A program made the position numbers and the translations under genes. The notes under the pieces are model-generated. The model did not search any database. It was not told the DNA's origin and worked only from the letters and a program-made list of their open reading frames with translations. This document shows, in pieces, positions 24,197 to 32,766 of a DNA stretch of 64,000 nucleotides; position 1 is the stretch's first letter; each line of letters opens with the position of its first letter. Source of the DNA: Gluconobacter potus (GTDB lineage Bacteria > Pseudomonadota > Alphaproteobacteria > Acetobacterales > Acetobacteraceae); contig NZ_JABCQF010000002.1 of the NCBI RefSeq assembly GCF_015244705.1, positions 248,001 to 312,000 of the forward strand, written 5' to 3'.

Positions 24197-26065
24197 TCAG
24201 GCTGCGGCTTTTGCCCCGGCCTGCGCGCCATGGGAGAGGATCTGCAGGCTGAGGATGCCACCGGACATCTTCAGCGTCTGGCCAAGGTCCAGACGGGCAT
24301 TGCCACCGGTCCAGCGCGCATGGCTGGTTTCGATGCCCCACCATCCATCGGCATAGGGGTCCGAAAGATGGGTGAAGATACGGTGGGTGTGCTCGCCGCT
24401 CCAGATCGTGACGTCGCCCACGAGAACGCCGAGCGTGCGACGATCGTCAACGAAGGGCCCGATCCGGTCAGCCGGGCGGGCGGCCTGACTGATGATGCGG
24501 ACGCTTTTGCAGCCTTCGGGAAGCATGAAGACAAACTGCTCACCGTTGGCGCGGATCGGGTACAGGGCTGTGCCGTCTGCAAGGACGAGATGGGTCTCGC
24601 TCGTGACATCTGCCGACGGGGCTACCTGCGGAGCGGTGTAACCCAGCGCCTCGGCGCGCAGCGCAATCGCTGCGAACAGGGGCTCGACATGCTCACGATC
24701 CGTGACCAGCGGCAGGGCGGCGTCCTTTTCCCAGTTCAGGGGGCGCAGACGGGTCACCTGGCTGCCCTGCATGAGAGTGTCCGGACGATGGCCTGCATCC
24801 AGGAAGCTTTCCGACAGCGCACCATTCGCCACCAGAACAGAATGCTGTTCGGTTTCGATATGGTAGTAGTCGTAGTCCGTGATGGAGTGGTCATAAGCAA
24901 TGCTCATGCCGTTGACCAGCATCCGGACCGGAACGAATCTGCCTTCGAGCATCATGCAATGCTCGGGCGTGACCAGCAGATCGCGGCTGGGGATACCGTC
25001 GGCCAGTGCTCCGGCGCGTACGCGCACGGGAACGGCGTCCACATCCGCATGTCCCGTCGTTCCGGTCGTCGCATGGGCGTGCCCAACGCGCAGGATCGTC
25101 TGCGTGCTGGTCGTGCCATCGGCATAGACCATGACCTGATCACCAGCTTCGAGGGTCTCGATGGCGCGTTCGCCTTTCGGCGTCAGGATCATGGTTCCGG
25201 CCAGGTAGCAGATCTGCCCGTTATAGCCGGTTGCGCCGCCAACGACGCTCCAGGTTCCATCGGCATTGTGCACGATCGTCGGCGTGCCCGGGCCGGAATT
25301 CGGACCGAAGGACACATCTGTCAGCGTGATGCCGTTGCCATACTGATCAAGGGCAATCTTCAGCGTGTAGGTTCCGTTGCCATTGTCCGTGAACGTGGCG
25401 CTTATCGGAGCCGTGTTGCCGCTTCCAATGGTGATGACGGAAGCCGCGTCGTAACCCGTAATCGGCGTGTTCACCGTCTGGTCGTAATCGGGAAAGACGA
25501 GCTGGCTGGACGTGCCATCCACCGCGTCACGACCAAAGACGATGTTGCCGCCGGCGCTTGCATTGTTGACATAGAGCGTCGCACCGTTTTGCAGGACCGT
25601 TGTCAGGGACGAGCCCATTATGAACTGGGCATTCGTGCTGCCGAGTGTCGTTCCGTCGAGGATCAGGGTCCCCGTGCCGCTGACATTGTTGCTGTTGATC
25701 GTGACGGTCGGATTGCCGCTGATCTGCAGGGTCCCGTTCACGGTGGGGCTGCTGCTCAGATACACTGGGTTGGACGTATCGATGTCCAGGGTTCCACCCT
25801 GGGCAATCGTTATGCTGTTGGCGTTGAAGACGGTGGCTCCGGCATCCGAAGAAGTCGCCGTGACATTGAGCGTCGCGTTGGCGGCAACCGTCAGCGTGTT
25901 AAGCTGTGTCGCGCTGGCCGTCGCAAAACTGATGGTGACGGCGCTGCCATCGGGTGTGCCTGCCAGGACATCAACCCAGGCCTTGTCCTGTGGAACGTTG
26001 CCGTCGCTCCAGTTTGTCGCAGCGAACCAGTTTCCGGTTGCGCCACCGGTCCAGTAGTTTGTCAT
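24197..26065 (-). CDS. Hint-domain protein with beta-strand-repeat N-terminus
   Basis: 622 residues. The first 270 are a Thr/Asn/Gly/Ser-rich repeat of short strands, opening YWTGGATGNWFAATNWSDG like the passenger of autotransporter-type adhesins, and likely a beta-helix. A Hint (Hedgehog/intein) domain of the Hint_2 type follows, with presumed nucleophile Cys286 in QICYLAGTMILTPKGER, then TPEHCMML and HIETEQHSVLVANGALSE. Hint domains splice or cleave their own backbone. The last 200 residues are unassigned. No signal peptide, beta-barrel or lipobox is visible, so the export route is unclear. The start ATG 26065 has AGGA nine bases upstream. It is a monocistron with an AT-rich leader. Confidence 0.85.
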   Translation of the reverse strand: MTNYWTGGATGNWFAATNWSDGNVPQDKAWVDVLAGTPDGSAVTISFATASATQLNTLTVAANATLNVTATSSDAGATVFNANSITIAQGGTLDIDTSNPVYLSSSPTVNGTLQISGNPTVTINSNNVSGTGTLILDGTTLGSTNAQFIMGSSLTTVLQNGATLYVNNASAGGNIVFGRDAVDGTSSQLVFPDYDQTVNTPITGYDAASVITIGSGNTAPISATFTDNGNGTYTLKIALDQYGNGITLTDVSFGPNSGPGTPTIVHNADGTWSVVGGATGYNGQICYLAGTMILTPKGERAIETLEAGDQVMVYADGTTSTQTILRVGHAHATTGTTGHADVDAVPVRVRAGALADGIPSRDLLVTPEHCMMLEGRFVPVRMLVNGMSIAYDHSITDYDYYHIETEQHSVLVANGALSESFLDAGHRPDTLMQGSQVTRLRPLNWEKDAALPLVTDREHVEPLFAAIALRAEALGYTAPQVAPSADVTSETHLVLADGTALYPIRANGEQFVFMLPEGCKSVRIISQAARPADRIGPFVDDRRTLGVLVGDVTIWSGEHTHRIFTHLSDPYADGWWGIETSHARWTGGNARLDLGQTLKMSGGILSLQILSHGAQAGAKAAA

Positions 26066-26193
26066 TTTTTAGAGTCCTGAGAGGTCCGGGAGCCGCTTTG
26101 CAGAAGAGGGAGTGGGTTCCAGGGCCTGGCTTGTGACGCGTTGTCTTGCGCGAAGAGTTAATTATTAGATAATTCAAGTGCAAGATCATTCGG

Positions 26194-26221
26194 GTTTTAA
26201 AAATGAAAACGTCGGTGACAA
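26194..26221 (-). promoter_or_regulatory. Candidate promoter for the Hint gene
   Basis: On the minus strand TTGTCA (26216-26221) and TAAAAC (26194-26199) are 16 bases apart, about 130 bases before the Hint start. A second possibility is TTGCAC with TAATAA closer in. Confidence 0.35.
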
Positions 26222-26266
26222 ATCGTTAAAGTGTTATTTTTCAGTTGCTTGCGTGCAGTGCATCCG

Positions 26267-26289
26267 CTGCATCACAGGATGTGATGCAG
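26267..26289. promoter_or_regulatory. Perfect 10-bp dyad with 3-base centre
   Basis: Arms 26267-26276 and 26280-26289 (ctgcatcaca / tgtgatgcag) are exactly complementary. There is no T run, and no gene ends nearby, so an operator is more likely than a terminator. Confidence 0.4.
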
Positions 26290-26390
26290 GACTGGGATTT
26301 CTGTTTTTCGAAGGAAACAGAGCATGATCGGGTCAGGAAAAAACGGCGGAACGGGTTGCCTGTCAGCAGGCTTCCGACCATCATGTCGTG

Positions 26391-26693
26391 ATGATATCAC
26401 AGGAAAAATCGGTTCCCTTCCGTAAGAATCGGAAAGTAACGAAGCTTTCTCAAAGAATGGGAATTGCGGGAGCCTCCTGTGTTCTGGATGTCATGATCAA
26501 TGACCGGTCTGCCCTGGTGCGGGACAGCGCGGCTTTCATTGTGCTTCTGGAAAGAATCTGGAAGGCGCGCGATGTCGATGCGGGTCTGGTCTGGTCGGAG
26601 ATCGACGAGCGGATCCGTCTGGCGGACGAGTTGCGTGCGAGTGGGATCCGTCCCTACAAGGGGGGCCGTTTCCGCTCGACGAAGCTGCCGTGA
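26391..26693 (+). CDS. Hypothetical protein upstream of cvpA
   Basis: About 100 residues from ATG 26391 (a GTG lies one codon before). No ribosome site is clear for this or for the later ATGs at 26457 and 26493. The C-terminal half (RSALVRDSAAFIVLLERIWKARDVDAG to YKGGRF) is helical and charged and looks like real protein, while the first 25 residues are basic and may be non-coding. No family recognised. It ends one base before cvpA, so it is probably the first gene of the cvpA-purF unit. Confidence 0.5.
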   Translation: MISQEKSVPFRKNRKVTKLSQRMGIAGASCVLDVMINDRSALVRDSAAFIVLLERIWKARDVDAGLVWSEIDERIRLADELRASGIRPYKGGRFRSTKLP

Positions 26694-26694
26694 C

Positions 26695-27258
26695 ATGCCG
26701 CCCCTGCCAGACCTGTCCCACATCAACCCTGACGATCTGACCCGTCTCGACATCGCAGCCCTGATCATCATGGGGCTCTCGGCGCTGTGGGGACTGACCC
26801 GGGGTTTTGCGACTGAACTGGCCGGGATTCTGGCCTGGGTGGGTGCGATTGTCCTGACCTACCGGTTTCATGGGATGCTCGAGCCTTATCTGGAGCCCTA
26901 TCTGCATCAGGCGGCCCTGGCAGGGAGTGCAAGTACGGCGATTCTTTTTGTTGTTGTGCTGCTGGTCTTCACCATGGTGGGCGCGCGGATCGGTTCGGCG
27001 GCGCGGGGCGTCCTGTCGGGCGGCGTGGATCGTATTCTGGGGGCCGTATTCGGTGTGGTGCGGGGTTATGTGGCCCTGATCGTGCTTTATCTGCTGGCGG
27101 GCTCTTTTTTCGGCTCGTGGATGACCTATGTGATGCAGGGAAGCCTCATCGGCCCTTACATTGCCGTCGGGGCAACCCATCTGACAGGTTATCTGCCTCA
27201 TTTCCTGCAACCGCATCTTGCGTCTCCCGTCACAAGCGGCCATGAGGCGTCCTTGTGA
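26695..27258 (+). CDS. cvpA: CvpA family membrane protein
   Basis: 187 residues, four membrane segments. The opening LDIAALIIMGLSALWGLTRGFATELAGILAWVGA and the later GGVDRILGAVFGVVRGYV are CvpA hallmarks. CvpA is an inner-membrane protein tied to purine synthesis in enterobacteria because it sits before purF, as it does here, and to envelope homeostasis and colicin V export. Molecular role unsettled. The ATG at 26695 follows the stop of the small hypothetical gene by one base. purF begins 25 bases after its stop. Confidence 0.93.
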   Translation: MPPLPDLSHINPDDLTRLDIAALIIMGLSALWGLTRGFATELAGILAWVGAIVLTYRFHGMLEPYLEPYLHQAALAGSASTAILFVVVLLVFTMVGARIGSAARGVLSGGVDRILGAVFGVVRGYVALIVLYLLAGSFFGSWMTYVMQGSLIGPYIAVGATHLTGYLPHFLQPHLASPVTSGHEASL

Positions 27259-27283
27259 AACCCGTCTGGAAAGGCCGCGCCGC

Positions 27284-28723
27284 ATGACCCAGTCCGACAG
27301 TCTCAACCGCCCCTACGAAGAATGCGGGGTTTTTGGCGTCTGGGGTGTGCCTGATGCGTCCGCCCTGACGGCGCTGGGCTTGCACGCCCTGCAGCATCGC
27401 GGCCAGGAAGCCGCCGGTATCGTCAGTTTCGATGGCGAACGGTTCCACCAGCACAAGGGTCTGGGACTGGTCGGCGATGTGTTCGGTGACAGCCGCGTCA
27501 TGGCGACGCTGCCCGGCACGGTGGCCATCGGTCACAACCGCTATGCCACGACCGGCGGGACGCACGTCCGCAATGTGCAGCCGCTTTATGCCGATTATGA
27601 GTTCGGCGGTCTGGCCGTGGCGCATAACGGCAACCTGACCAATTCCGCGACCCTCAAGCAGGCGCTGGTCAAGCGTGGATGTATCTTCCATTCCTCGACG
27701 GATACGGAAGTCTTCATCCACCTGATCGCCATATCGCTCTATACGACCGTGCTCGATCGCTTCATCGATGCCGTCAAGCAGGTGAAGGGTGCGTACTCGC
27801 TCATCACGCTGACGCCGGATGACGGCCTGATCGGCATGCGCGATCCGCTCGGTGTGCGTCCGCTCGTTCTCGGCCGGATGCCGGGCTATGAGCAGGGCAA
27901 TGGCGGCTGGGTACTGGCGAGCGAGACCTGTGCTCTGGATATCATTGGTGCGGACTATGTCCGGGACATCGAACCCGGCGAGATCGTCGTCATCAATAAT
28001 GACGGACTGCGCTCTCTGCGGCCTTTCGGGGATCAGGGCGGCCGGTTCTGCGTCTTTGAATACATTTACTTCGCGCGGCCTGATTCTGTTCTTGAAGGAC
28101 AGCCGGTCTATGAGGCGCGGCGGCAGATTGGCTGCGAACTCGCGCGGGAGAGCGCGGTCGAGGCCGATGTCGTGGTGCCGGTGCCGGATTCCGGTGTGCC
28201 GTCCGCGATCGGCTATGCGGCGGAGAGCGGTATTCCGTTCGAGCTTGGCATTATCCGTAACCATTATGTGGGCCGGACCTTTATCGAGCCGACGGACCAG
28301 ATCCGTAATCTTGGTGTGAAAATGAAGCACTCCGCCAACCGGCCGGTCCTGGCGGGCAAGCGCGTCATTCTGGTGGATGATTCGATCGTCCGGGGCACGA
28401 CGTCACGCAAGATCGTGGACATGGTGCGTGCGGCCGGAGCGACGGAAGTGCACATGCGCATTACGTCTCCGCCGACGAAGCATGCGTGTTTCTACGGGAT
28501 TGATACGCCCGAAGAGAGCAAGCTGATGGCGGCGACGCATACGCTTGAGGAAATGGCGCAGGCGATCGGTGCGGACAGTCTGGCCTTCGTCAGCTTCGAC
28601 GGGCTTTACCGGGCGCTGGGTCATGCCAACCGGGCCGAGGGCGCGCGCCGTTACTGCGATGCATGCTTCACCGGGGATTACCCGATCGAACTGGTGGACA
28701 AGGAAGGCAAGCTGGTCGCGTAA
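27284..28723 (+). CDS. purF: Amidophosphoribosyltransferase
   Basis: 479 residues. It makes 5-phosphoribosylamine from PRPP and glutamine, the first step of purine synthesis. After a propeptide of about a dozen residues (ending NRPYEE) comes the N-terminal nucleophile Cys in ECGVFGVWGV. The glutaminase domain spans about 14-235 (RYATTGGTHVRN, HNGNLTN). The PRPP-binding loop VILVDDSIVRGTTSRKI is in the C-terminal transferase domain. CDACFTGDYPIEL near the end contains Cys residues that in related enzymes belong to an Fe-S cluster. The ATG at 27284 has GGAAAGG upstream. A longer frame inside cvpA is rejected. A strong terminator follows. Confidence 0.97.
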   Translation: MTQSDSLNRPYEECGVFGVWGVPDASALTALGLHALQHRGQEAAGIVSFDGERFHQHKGLGLVGDVFGDSRVMATLPGTVAIGHNRYATTGGTHVRNVQPLYADYEFGGLAVAHNGNLTNSATLKQALVKRGCIFHSSTDTEVFIHLIAISLYTTVLDRFIDAVKQVKGAYSLITLTPDDGLIGMRDPLGVRPLVLGRMPGYEQGNGGWVLASETCALDIIGADYVRDIEPGEIVVINNDGLRSLRPFGDQGGRFCVFEYIYFARPDSVLEGQPVYEARRQIGCELARESAVEADVVVPVPDSGVPSAIGYAAESGIPFELGIIRNHYVGRTFIEPTDQIRNLGVKMKHSANRPVLAGKRVILVDDSIVRGTTSRKIVDMVRAAGATEVHMRITSPPTKHACFYGIDTPEESKLMAATHTLEEMAQAIGADSLAFVSFDGLYRALGHANRAEGARRYCDACFTGDYPIELVDKEGKLVA

Positions 28724-28754
28724 GGCCGGATTTTCCCCGGAGAACACAAAAAAG

Positions 28755-28785
28755 GCGCCGGACCGCAGGTCTGGCGCTTTTTTTT
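28755..28785 (+). terminator. Rho-independent terminator after purF
   Basis: Ten-base arms 28755-28764 and 28768-28777 with one G-U pair and a three-base loop, followed by eight T (28778-28785). An A run on the other side makes it usable for the convergent phytochrome gene too. Confidence 0.9.
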
Positions 28786-28806
28786 ATGCCTGAATGCGGG
28801 GAAAGC

Positions 28807-31041
28807 TCAGGGATACGGATAGGGGGTCTGGGACAGGGCTGCTTCAGTGCTGGCATCCGCTTCTGAAGGCAGGATGGAGTCCAGTGGCAAAGTCATGACG
28901 GCTTCCAGGCCCGGGCTGAGCGTGGTGTAGGTCAGCGTGCCAGAGAGACTGCTGACGACGGCATTCATCATGCGCGTGCCGAAGCCCGTTCCCTTGAGCT
29001 GGGGCGTGCATTCGCCCTGGTCCGAGACCGTGAGCACCAGACGGTCGCTGGTCTGGGTCAGACCGACATGCAGCGGACCGGCCTTGCCGTCATAGGCGTA
29101 TTTGCTGGCGTTGATGACCAGTTCAGTCAGGACCAGACCGATATTGATGGCACGGTCGGCGGAAATCATGATCGGGAAGAGGGAAAGGTGGAGCTGCTCG
29201 TGCCAGTCCGCGCCCAGTGACGAGCACAGCTCTTCCATCAGTTCTTCAAGATAACGGCCGAGATCCACGATGCCGAAATGCTCGTCCCGGTACAGGCGGC
29301 GATGCACGAGGCCGATGGCGGCGATGCGGTGCTGGGCTTCGGTCAGGGCGGTCGTGGTTTCCTCGTTCGAGGCGCTGCGGGCCTGGAGCTTGAGGAAGGA
29401 GGCGACCATCTGAAGGGAGTTCTGCACGCGGTGATTGACTTCCCGGATCAGGAAATCCTTCTGCCGCAGCAGGTTTTCGCGCTCTTCCAGCGTGGCGGCG
29501 AGGGTCGCGTTCAGTTCGCGGAGCTGCTGGGTCTGGTAGTCCGCGATCAGGACGCGGCGCAGGCGGCGGGCAGCCTGTTTCTGTTCGCTCGTCCAGCGCG
29601 TGCTGTGACCGCGGATCGTCTGTTCCCAGGTCCTGAAGGACGCACGGGGACGCAGGACGTCGCTGCCCTCAGCCGTATCCTTGTGCGGGTTTCCGGCCCA
29701 TTCGATGGTCTGAATGATCTCAACACGGCTCCAGATCAGGCAGGTCGGTGTCCGGAACGGGAGCGTGATGGCCAGGAGACCGGCCGAGCGTTCGGGCCAC
29801 TCGGCTGCGGGCGGATAATCCTTGCCCAGCATGGTGCTGACGAAAATACCACCATTCGTGCCCAGTCTCAGCCAGTCATGCAGCCGGTGCAGGTTGTCCG
29901 CATCGGGCAGCACGCCGGTGCCGGTGATGGTCTCGTCACTGATGACGGCAAAGCCGTTGCACGGGAACAGCGCCTGTAGTTCGCCCATGAAGCTGCGCAG
30001 GTTGCTTTCGATGGGATGTCGCACGTCGAAATGGGACGTGACGAATTCCATCGCATTGCGCAGGCGCAGACGCTCCTGATAGGTGACCAGCTCCTCCTTG
30101 TTCCGCAACTGCCGTGACATGACACCCGCCAGCGTCCGGCACGCGGCGCGGATGTCTTCGGACAGGCAGCGCGGTGTGGCATTGTGGCAGGCGATCAGCC
30201 CCCACAGCACGCCATCCACGACCAGAGAGACGGAGGCCGAGGCTCGCGCGCCCATATTGGCCATGTACTGGAGATGGATCGGCGAGACGCTGCGGAGCTG
30301 GACATCGCTGAGATCAAGCCCTGCAAGCCCGGCTTCCGGGGGGCGGATGGGGGCGGCCTCGTAGGTGATGTCGGGGATGACGCGGATACGGTTGCGCAGA
30401 TAGAGGGCCCGGGCCTGCGCGGGGATGTCGCTGGCCGGGAAATGGTGGTTCATCAGGGACGGGAAGGCGTCGTTGCGGCTTTCGCCGACGACGCGGCCGG
30501 TTCCGTCTTCCATGAAGCGATAGACCAGGACGCGGTCGAATCCCGTGAGGCGACGGAAGATTGCAGCGCCATGACGGCAGACGGACGCCGTATCCGGGCA
30601 GCGCTCGAAGCGGTCCGCCGTGCTGTCGATCTCGCCGAAAATGTCCCAGGTCAGCAGGTTGTGCGCTTCGACCGGTTCAAGTTCGATGAGGAGATGCGTG
30701 TCCTGGGCATGGCGCAGGATGCTGAAGGTTTCGTCTTTCAGCCCCGCAACGCGCAGATCGGACAGGGAAGGCCGTTTTTCATCGTGAAGGCGGCTTTCCG
30801 GGATTTTCAGGACATCCGCCAGGGGGCGTCCGAGCCAGTCGGGAGCGAGACGCCCTTCGATATCGCCAGCGCCACCGATGACCGCCAGACTTGTGCTGTC
30901 AGCGATCAGCAGGAGACCATAGGGCTGGATGGCATCTGGTCGATGGATCGGCTCGCGATCGCACGAGGTCATGACGGCATGTTCCAGCGAACAGCCCGGT
31001 TCGGGGGCGAGGGAGCGCTGGACTGTCAAATGGAGATCCAC
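28807..31041 (-). CDS. Bacteriophytochrome histidine kinase (PAS-GAF-PHY-HisKA_2)
   Basis: 744 residues with the full photosensory module. PAS (about 25-130) carries the biliverdin-attachment Cys27 in CDREPIHRPDAIQPYG. GAF (about 150-320) has PASDIP (202-207) and the chromophore His256 in SPIHLQYMANMG. PHY (about 330-505) keeps the tongue PRASF (465-469) and WEQTIRG. The kinase core has His537 in REVNHRVQNSLQM, ELVINASKYA and the GFG motif of HisKA_2/HWE kinases. The QPYG stretch has Tyr where QPHG is usual. No response regulator, biliverdin-forming heme oxygenase or other partner is adjacent. The start is GTG 31041, with no ribosome site. ATG 30972 would leave the Cys at residue 4. The promoter at 31114-31142 is strong. 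Confidence 0.95.
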   Translation of the reverse strand: MDLHLTVQRSLAPEPGCSLEHAVMTSCDREPIHRPDAIQPYGLLLIADSTSLAVIGGAGDIEGRLAPDWLGRPLADVLKIPESRLHDEKRPSLSDLRVAGLKDETFSILRHAQDTHLLIELEPVEAHNLLTWDIFGEIDSTADRFERCPDTASVCRHGAAIFRRLTGFDRVLVYRFMEDGTGRVVGESRNDAFPSLMNHHFPASDIPAQARALYLRNRIRVIPDITYEAAPIRPPEAGLAGLDLSDVQLRSVSPIHLQYMANMGARASASVSLVVDGVLWGLIACHNATPRCLSEDIRAACRTLAGVMSRQLRNKEELVTYQERLRLRNAMEFVTSHFDVRHPIESNLRSFMGELQALFPCNGFAVISDETITGTGVLPDADNLHRLHDWLRLGTNGGIFVSTMLGKDYPPAAEWPERSAGLLAITLPFRTPTCLIWSRVEIIQTIEWAGNPHKDTAEGSDVLRPRASFRTWEQTIRGHSTRWTSEQKQAARRLRRVLIADYQTQQLRELNATLAATLEERENLLRQKDFLIREVNHRVQNSLQMVASFLKLQARSASNEETTTALTEAQHRIAAIGLVHRRLYRDEHFGIVDLGRYLEELMEELCSSLGADWHEQLHLSLFPIMISADRAINIGLVLTELVINASKYAYDGKAGPLHVGLTQTSDRLVLTVSDQGECTPQLKGTGFGTRMMNAVVSSLSGTLTYTTLSPGLEAVMTLPLDSILPSEADASTEAALSQTPYPYP

Positions 31042-31113
31042 CTGAAAGAGGAAGAGACCGCCCGAAGCCCCTGAGAGACAGCGGACAGGGAAGGTCCAGA
31101 AATCATTTCGTCC

Positions 31114-31142
31114 ATTATCTGTTCCTCCATCAGGCCTGTCAA
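31114..31142 (-). promoter_or_regulatory. Sigma-70-type promoter of the phytochrome gene
   Basis: On the minus strand a consensus TTGACA (31137-31142) and GATAAT (31114-31119) are 17 bases apart, about 73 bases before the GTG. It is one of the two best housekeeping promoter matches I found in the window. Confidence 0.7.
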
Positions 31143-31151
31143 TTTATGACA
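31137..31151. promoter_or_regulatory. TGTCA-N5-TGACA dyad over the -35 box
   Basis: A perfect five-base inverted repeat with a five-base spacer overlaps the -35 element of the phytochrome promoter, the usual place for a repressor site. The regulator is unknown. Confidence 0.4.
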
Positions 31152-31172
31152 TTGTGTTTCAATTGGACTGTT

Positions 31173-32657
31173 TCAGGGCTGGCGACCGTCGGCCTGAATC
31201 CAGGAGGCGACGTCTGCCGAGAGGGCATGACGGCTGGCCGGACGCGTATAGAGCATGTGGCCACCCTGATAGAGGTGCAGCGACACGCGATCCGCACCCA
31301 CGGTCAGATGATCCTTCATCCAGCGCGCGGTGCCGAACGGGCAGGCCACGTCATAGTAACCATTGGCCACGAAAACGCGCAGGCCCGGATCGAGCGCCAG
31401 CAGCCGGTTCAGGACCGGGATCTGATGGACGGGCGACGGGCCACCTTCACTCCATTTCCAGCTTCCGTTGACCTTGAAGGACAGCAGGTCGTATGTCAGG
31501 GGCGTTTTGAAGCCGAGGTCGTTGGCTGCGTACCCCGAGAAGGCATTGCCATAGGCGCGGCCGAAGCCGAAGAGGGTCGGATCGGGGCTTTCGTCCAGAC
31601 CGTCGGCCGAAGGATCGGCGATGGACTGGGTGAAGTCGTAAAGCCCGTACAGGCGGCCGTCGCGGGACATGATGTCATGCGAGCCGATGGCGGGGATACC
31701 GTGCTGGCGTGCGATCACGTCCTGCGGCAGGCCGGTCCGCTGGGCGATCTCGGCGTAAAGCGCCTGACCTTCGCTTCCCGAGGGGAGCTTGCCGGCGATT
31801 TTCGGCAGATAGGTATTCAGGGACCACTGATAGGCATCTTCGGCCGTTTTTTCCGTCACGTTCGGGCTCTGATGCGCTGCAATCAGGCTCGGCATCATGA
31901 GGGCGGCGGAGAGCGGGTTCTCGTCCGTGTCGAGCAGGGGCATCTCGATGGCCGGGGAGATCATGACGATGCCGTTGAGCAGGATGCCCTGTTCCATCTG
32001 CAGCGCATTTGCGACCTGGATGGAGCGGATGCCGCCATAGCTCTCGCCCACGAGATAATGGGGCGAAGCTTCACGACCATTCGCCGCCGTCCACAGGCCG
32101 ATGGCCTTGGCGAAAGTGCTGGCGTCCTGCTTGACGCCGTAGAACTGGTCCCCGGCCTTTGTCGTGTCGGTGGGGCGGGAATAGCCCGTGCCCACGGCGT
32201 CGATGAAGACCATGTCGGTAACGGGGAGCCAGCTGTCGGGGTTGTCACCGAGCTGGGCGTGGGTGCCGTCCGTCGGGTCCTTGGCGGGCATGGTCAGGGC
32301 CTTGGGGCCTGCGGCGCCGAGGTTCAGATAGGCCGTGGCCGCCCCCGGGCCGCCATTGAAGAAATACGAGACCGGGCGTGTGCCGGCCGGGACGCCGTCC
32401 TTGGTGTAGGACACGTAGAACATGCGGGCGGTCGGTTTGCCGTCATGGTCGCGCAGGATGAGCGTGCCGGCATGGGCGGTATAGGCGATGCCGTTCAGAT
32501 GATGCTGGGTGACGGAATCCGCCGGGAGCAGGGCGGCCTCGCCGGTGAAGGCGTCGGTGGCCTTGGTGGCGTCGGTTTTGGGAGCCTCGGCCGCCGCGGC
32601 CGTACAGACGGGGGACAGGAGCGTTAAAGCCAGCAGGGCTGCGCGGCGGGTCATCAT
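31173..32657 (-). CDS. Secreted S10 serine carboxypeptidase-like protein
   Basis: 494 residues from ATG 32657 (GGAG eleven bases before); the longer frame to 32750 would hide the signal peptide. The N-terminus MMTRRAALLALTLLSPVCTAAAAEA is a signal peptide, so it is periplasmic. The S10 family oxyanion segment YFFNGGPGAA, the nucleophile GESYGG, the Asp in NGYYDVACPFGTARW and the His in GGHMLYTR form the complete catalytic triad. It should remove C-terminal residues from peptides, best at acid pH, which suits an acetic acid bacterium. It is unrelated to the downstream phytochrome gene by any visible link. Confidence 0.9.
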   Translation of the reverse strand: MMTRRAALLALTLLSPVCTAAAAEAPKTDATKATDAFTGEAALLPADSVTQHHLNGIAYTAHAGTLILRDHDGKPTARMFYVSYTKDGVPAGTRPVSYFFNGGPGAATAYLNLGAAGPKALTMPAKDPTDGTHAQLGDNPDSWLPVTDMVFIDAVGTGYSRPTDTTKAGDQFYGVKQDASTFAKAIGLWTAANGREASPHYLVGESYGGIRSIQVANALQMEQGILLNGIVMISPAIEMPLLDTDENPLSAALMMPSLIAAHQSPNVTEKTAEDAYQWSLNTYLPKIAGKLPSGSEGQALYAEIAQRTGLPQDVIARQHGIPAIGSHDIMSRDGRLYGLYDFTQSIADPSADGLDESPDPTLFGFGRAYGNAFSGYAANDLGFKTPLTYDLLSFKVNGSWKWSEGGPSPVHQIPVLNRLLALDPGLRVFVANGYYDVACPFGTARWMKDHLTVGADRVSLHLYQGGHMLYTRPASRHALSADVASWIQADGRQP

Positions 32658-32723
32658 CTGACGGGCATCTCCGATAAAAGAAACAGGAATATTCCGCCGT
32701 ATCAGTCCTGAGGCGGAACGGCT

Positions 32724-32761
32724 ACCGCTGCCGCATGAAGTTTTCGTCATGCGGCAGCGGT
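32724..32761 (-). terminator. Perfect 15-bp hairpin after fumC
   Basis: Arms 32724-32738 and 32747-32761 are exactly complementary around an eight-base loop, starting six bases past the fumC stop on the minus strand. No T run follows. Confidence 0.6.
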
Positions 32762-32766
32762 GGATG

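Larger units (their letters stand above)
26066..26390. other. 325-base non-coding region upstream of the Hint gene
   Basis: It is markedly AT-rich compared with its surroundings, mostly at 26150-26250. It holds a candidate minus-strand promoter (26194-26221) and a perfect dyad (26267-26289). I see no RNA gene or ORF in it. Confidence 0.6.

Noticed and set aside
24170-26080. 636-residue plus-strand frame opposite the Hint gene
   Set aside because: Composition is shadow-like, whereas the minus frame has a recognisable Hint domain and a ribosome site.
31146-32627. 493-residue plus-strand frame
   Set aside because: Antisense to the S10 peptidase, which has a full triad and a signal peptide.
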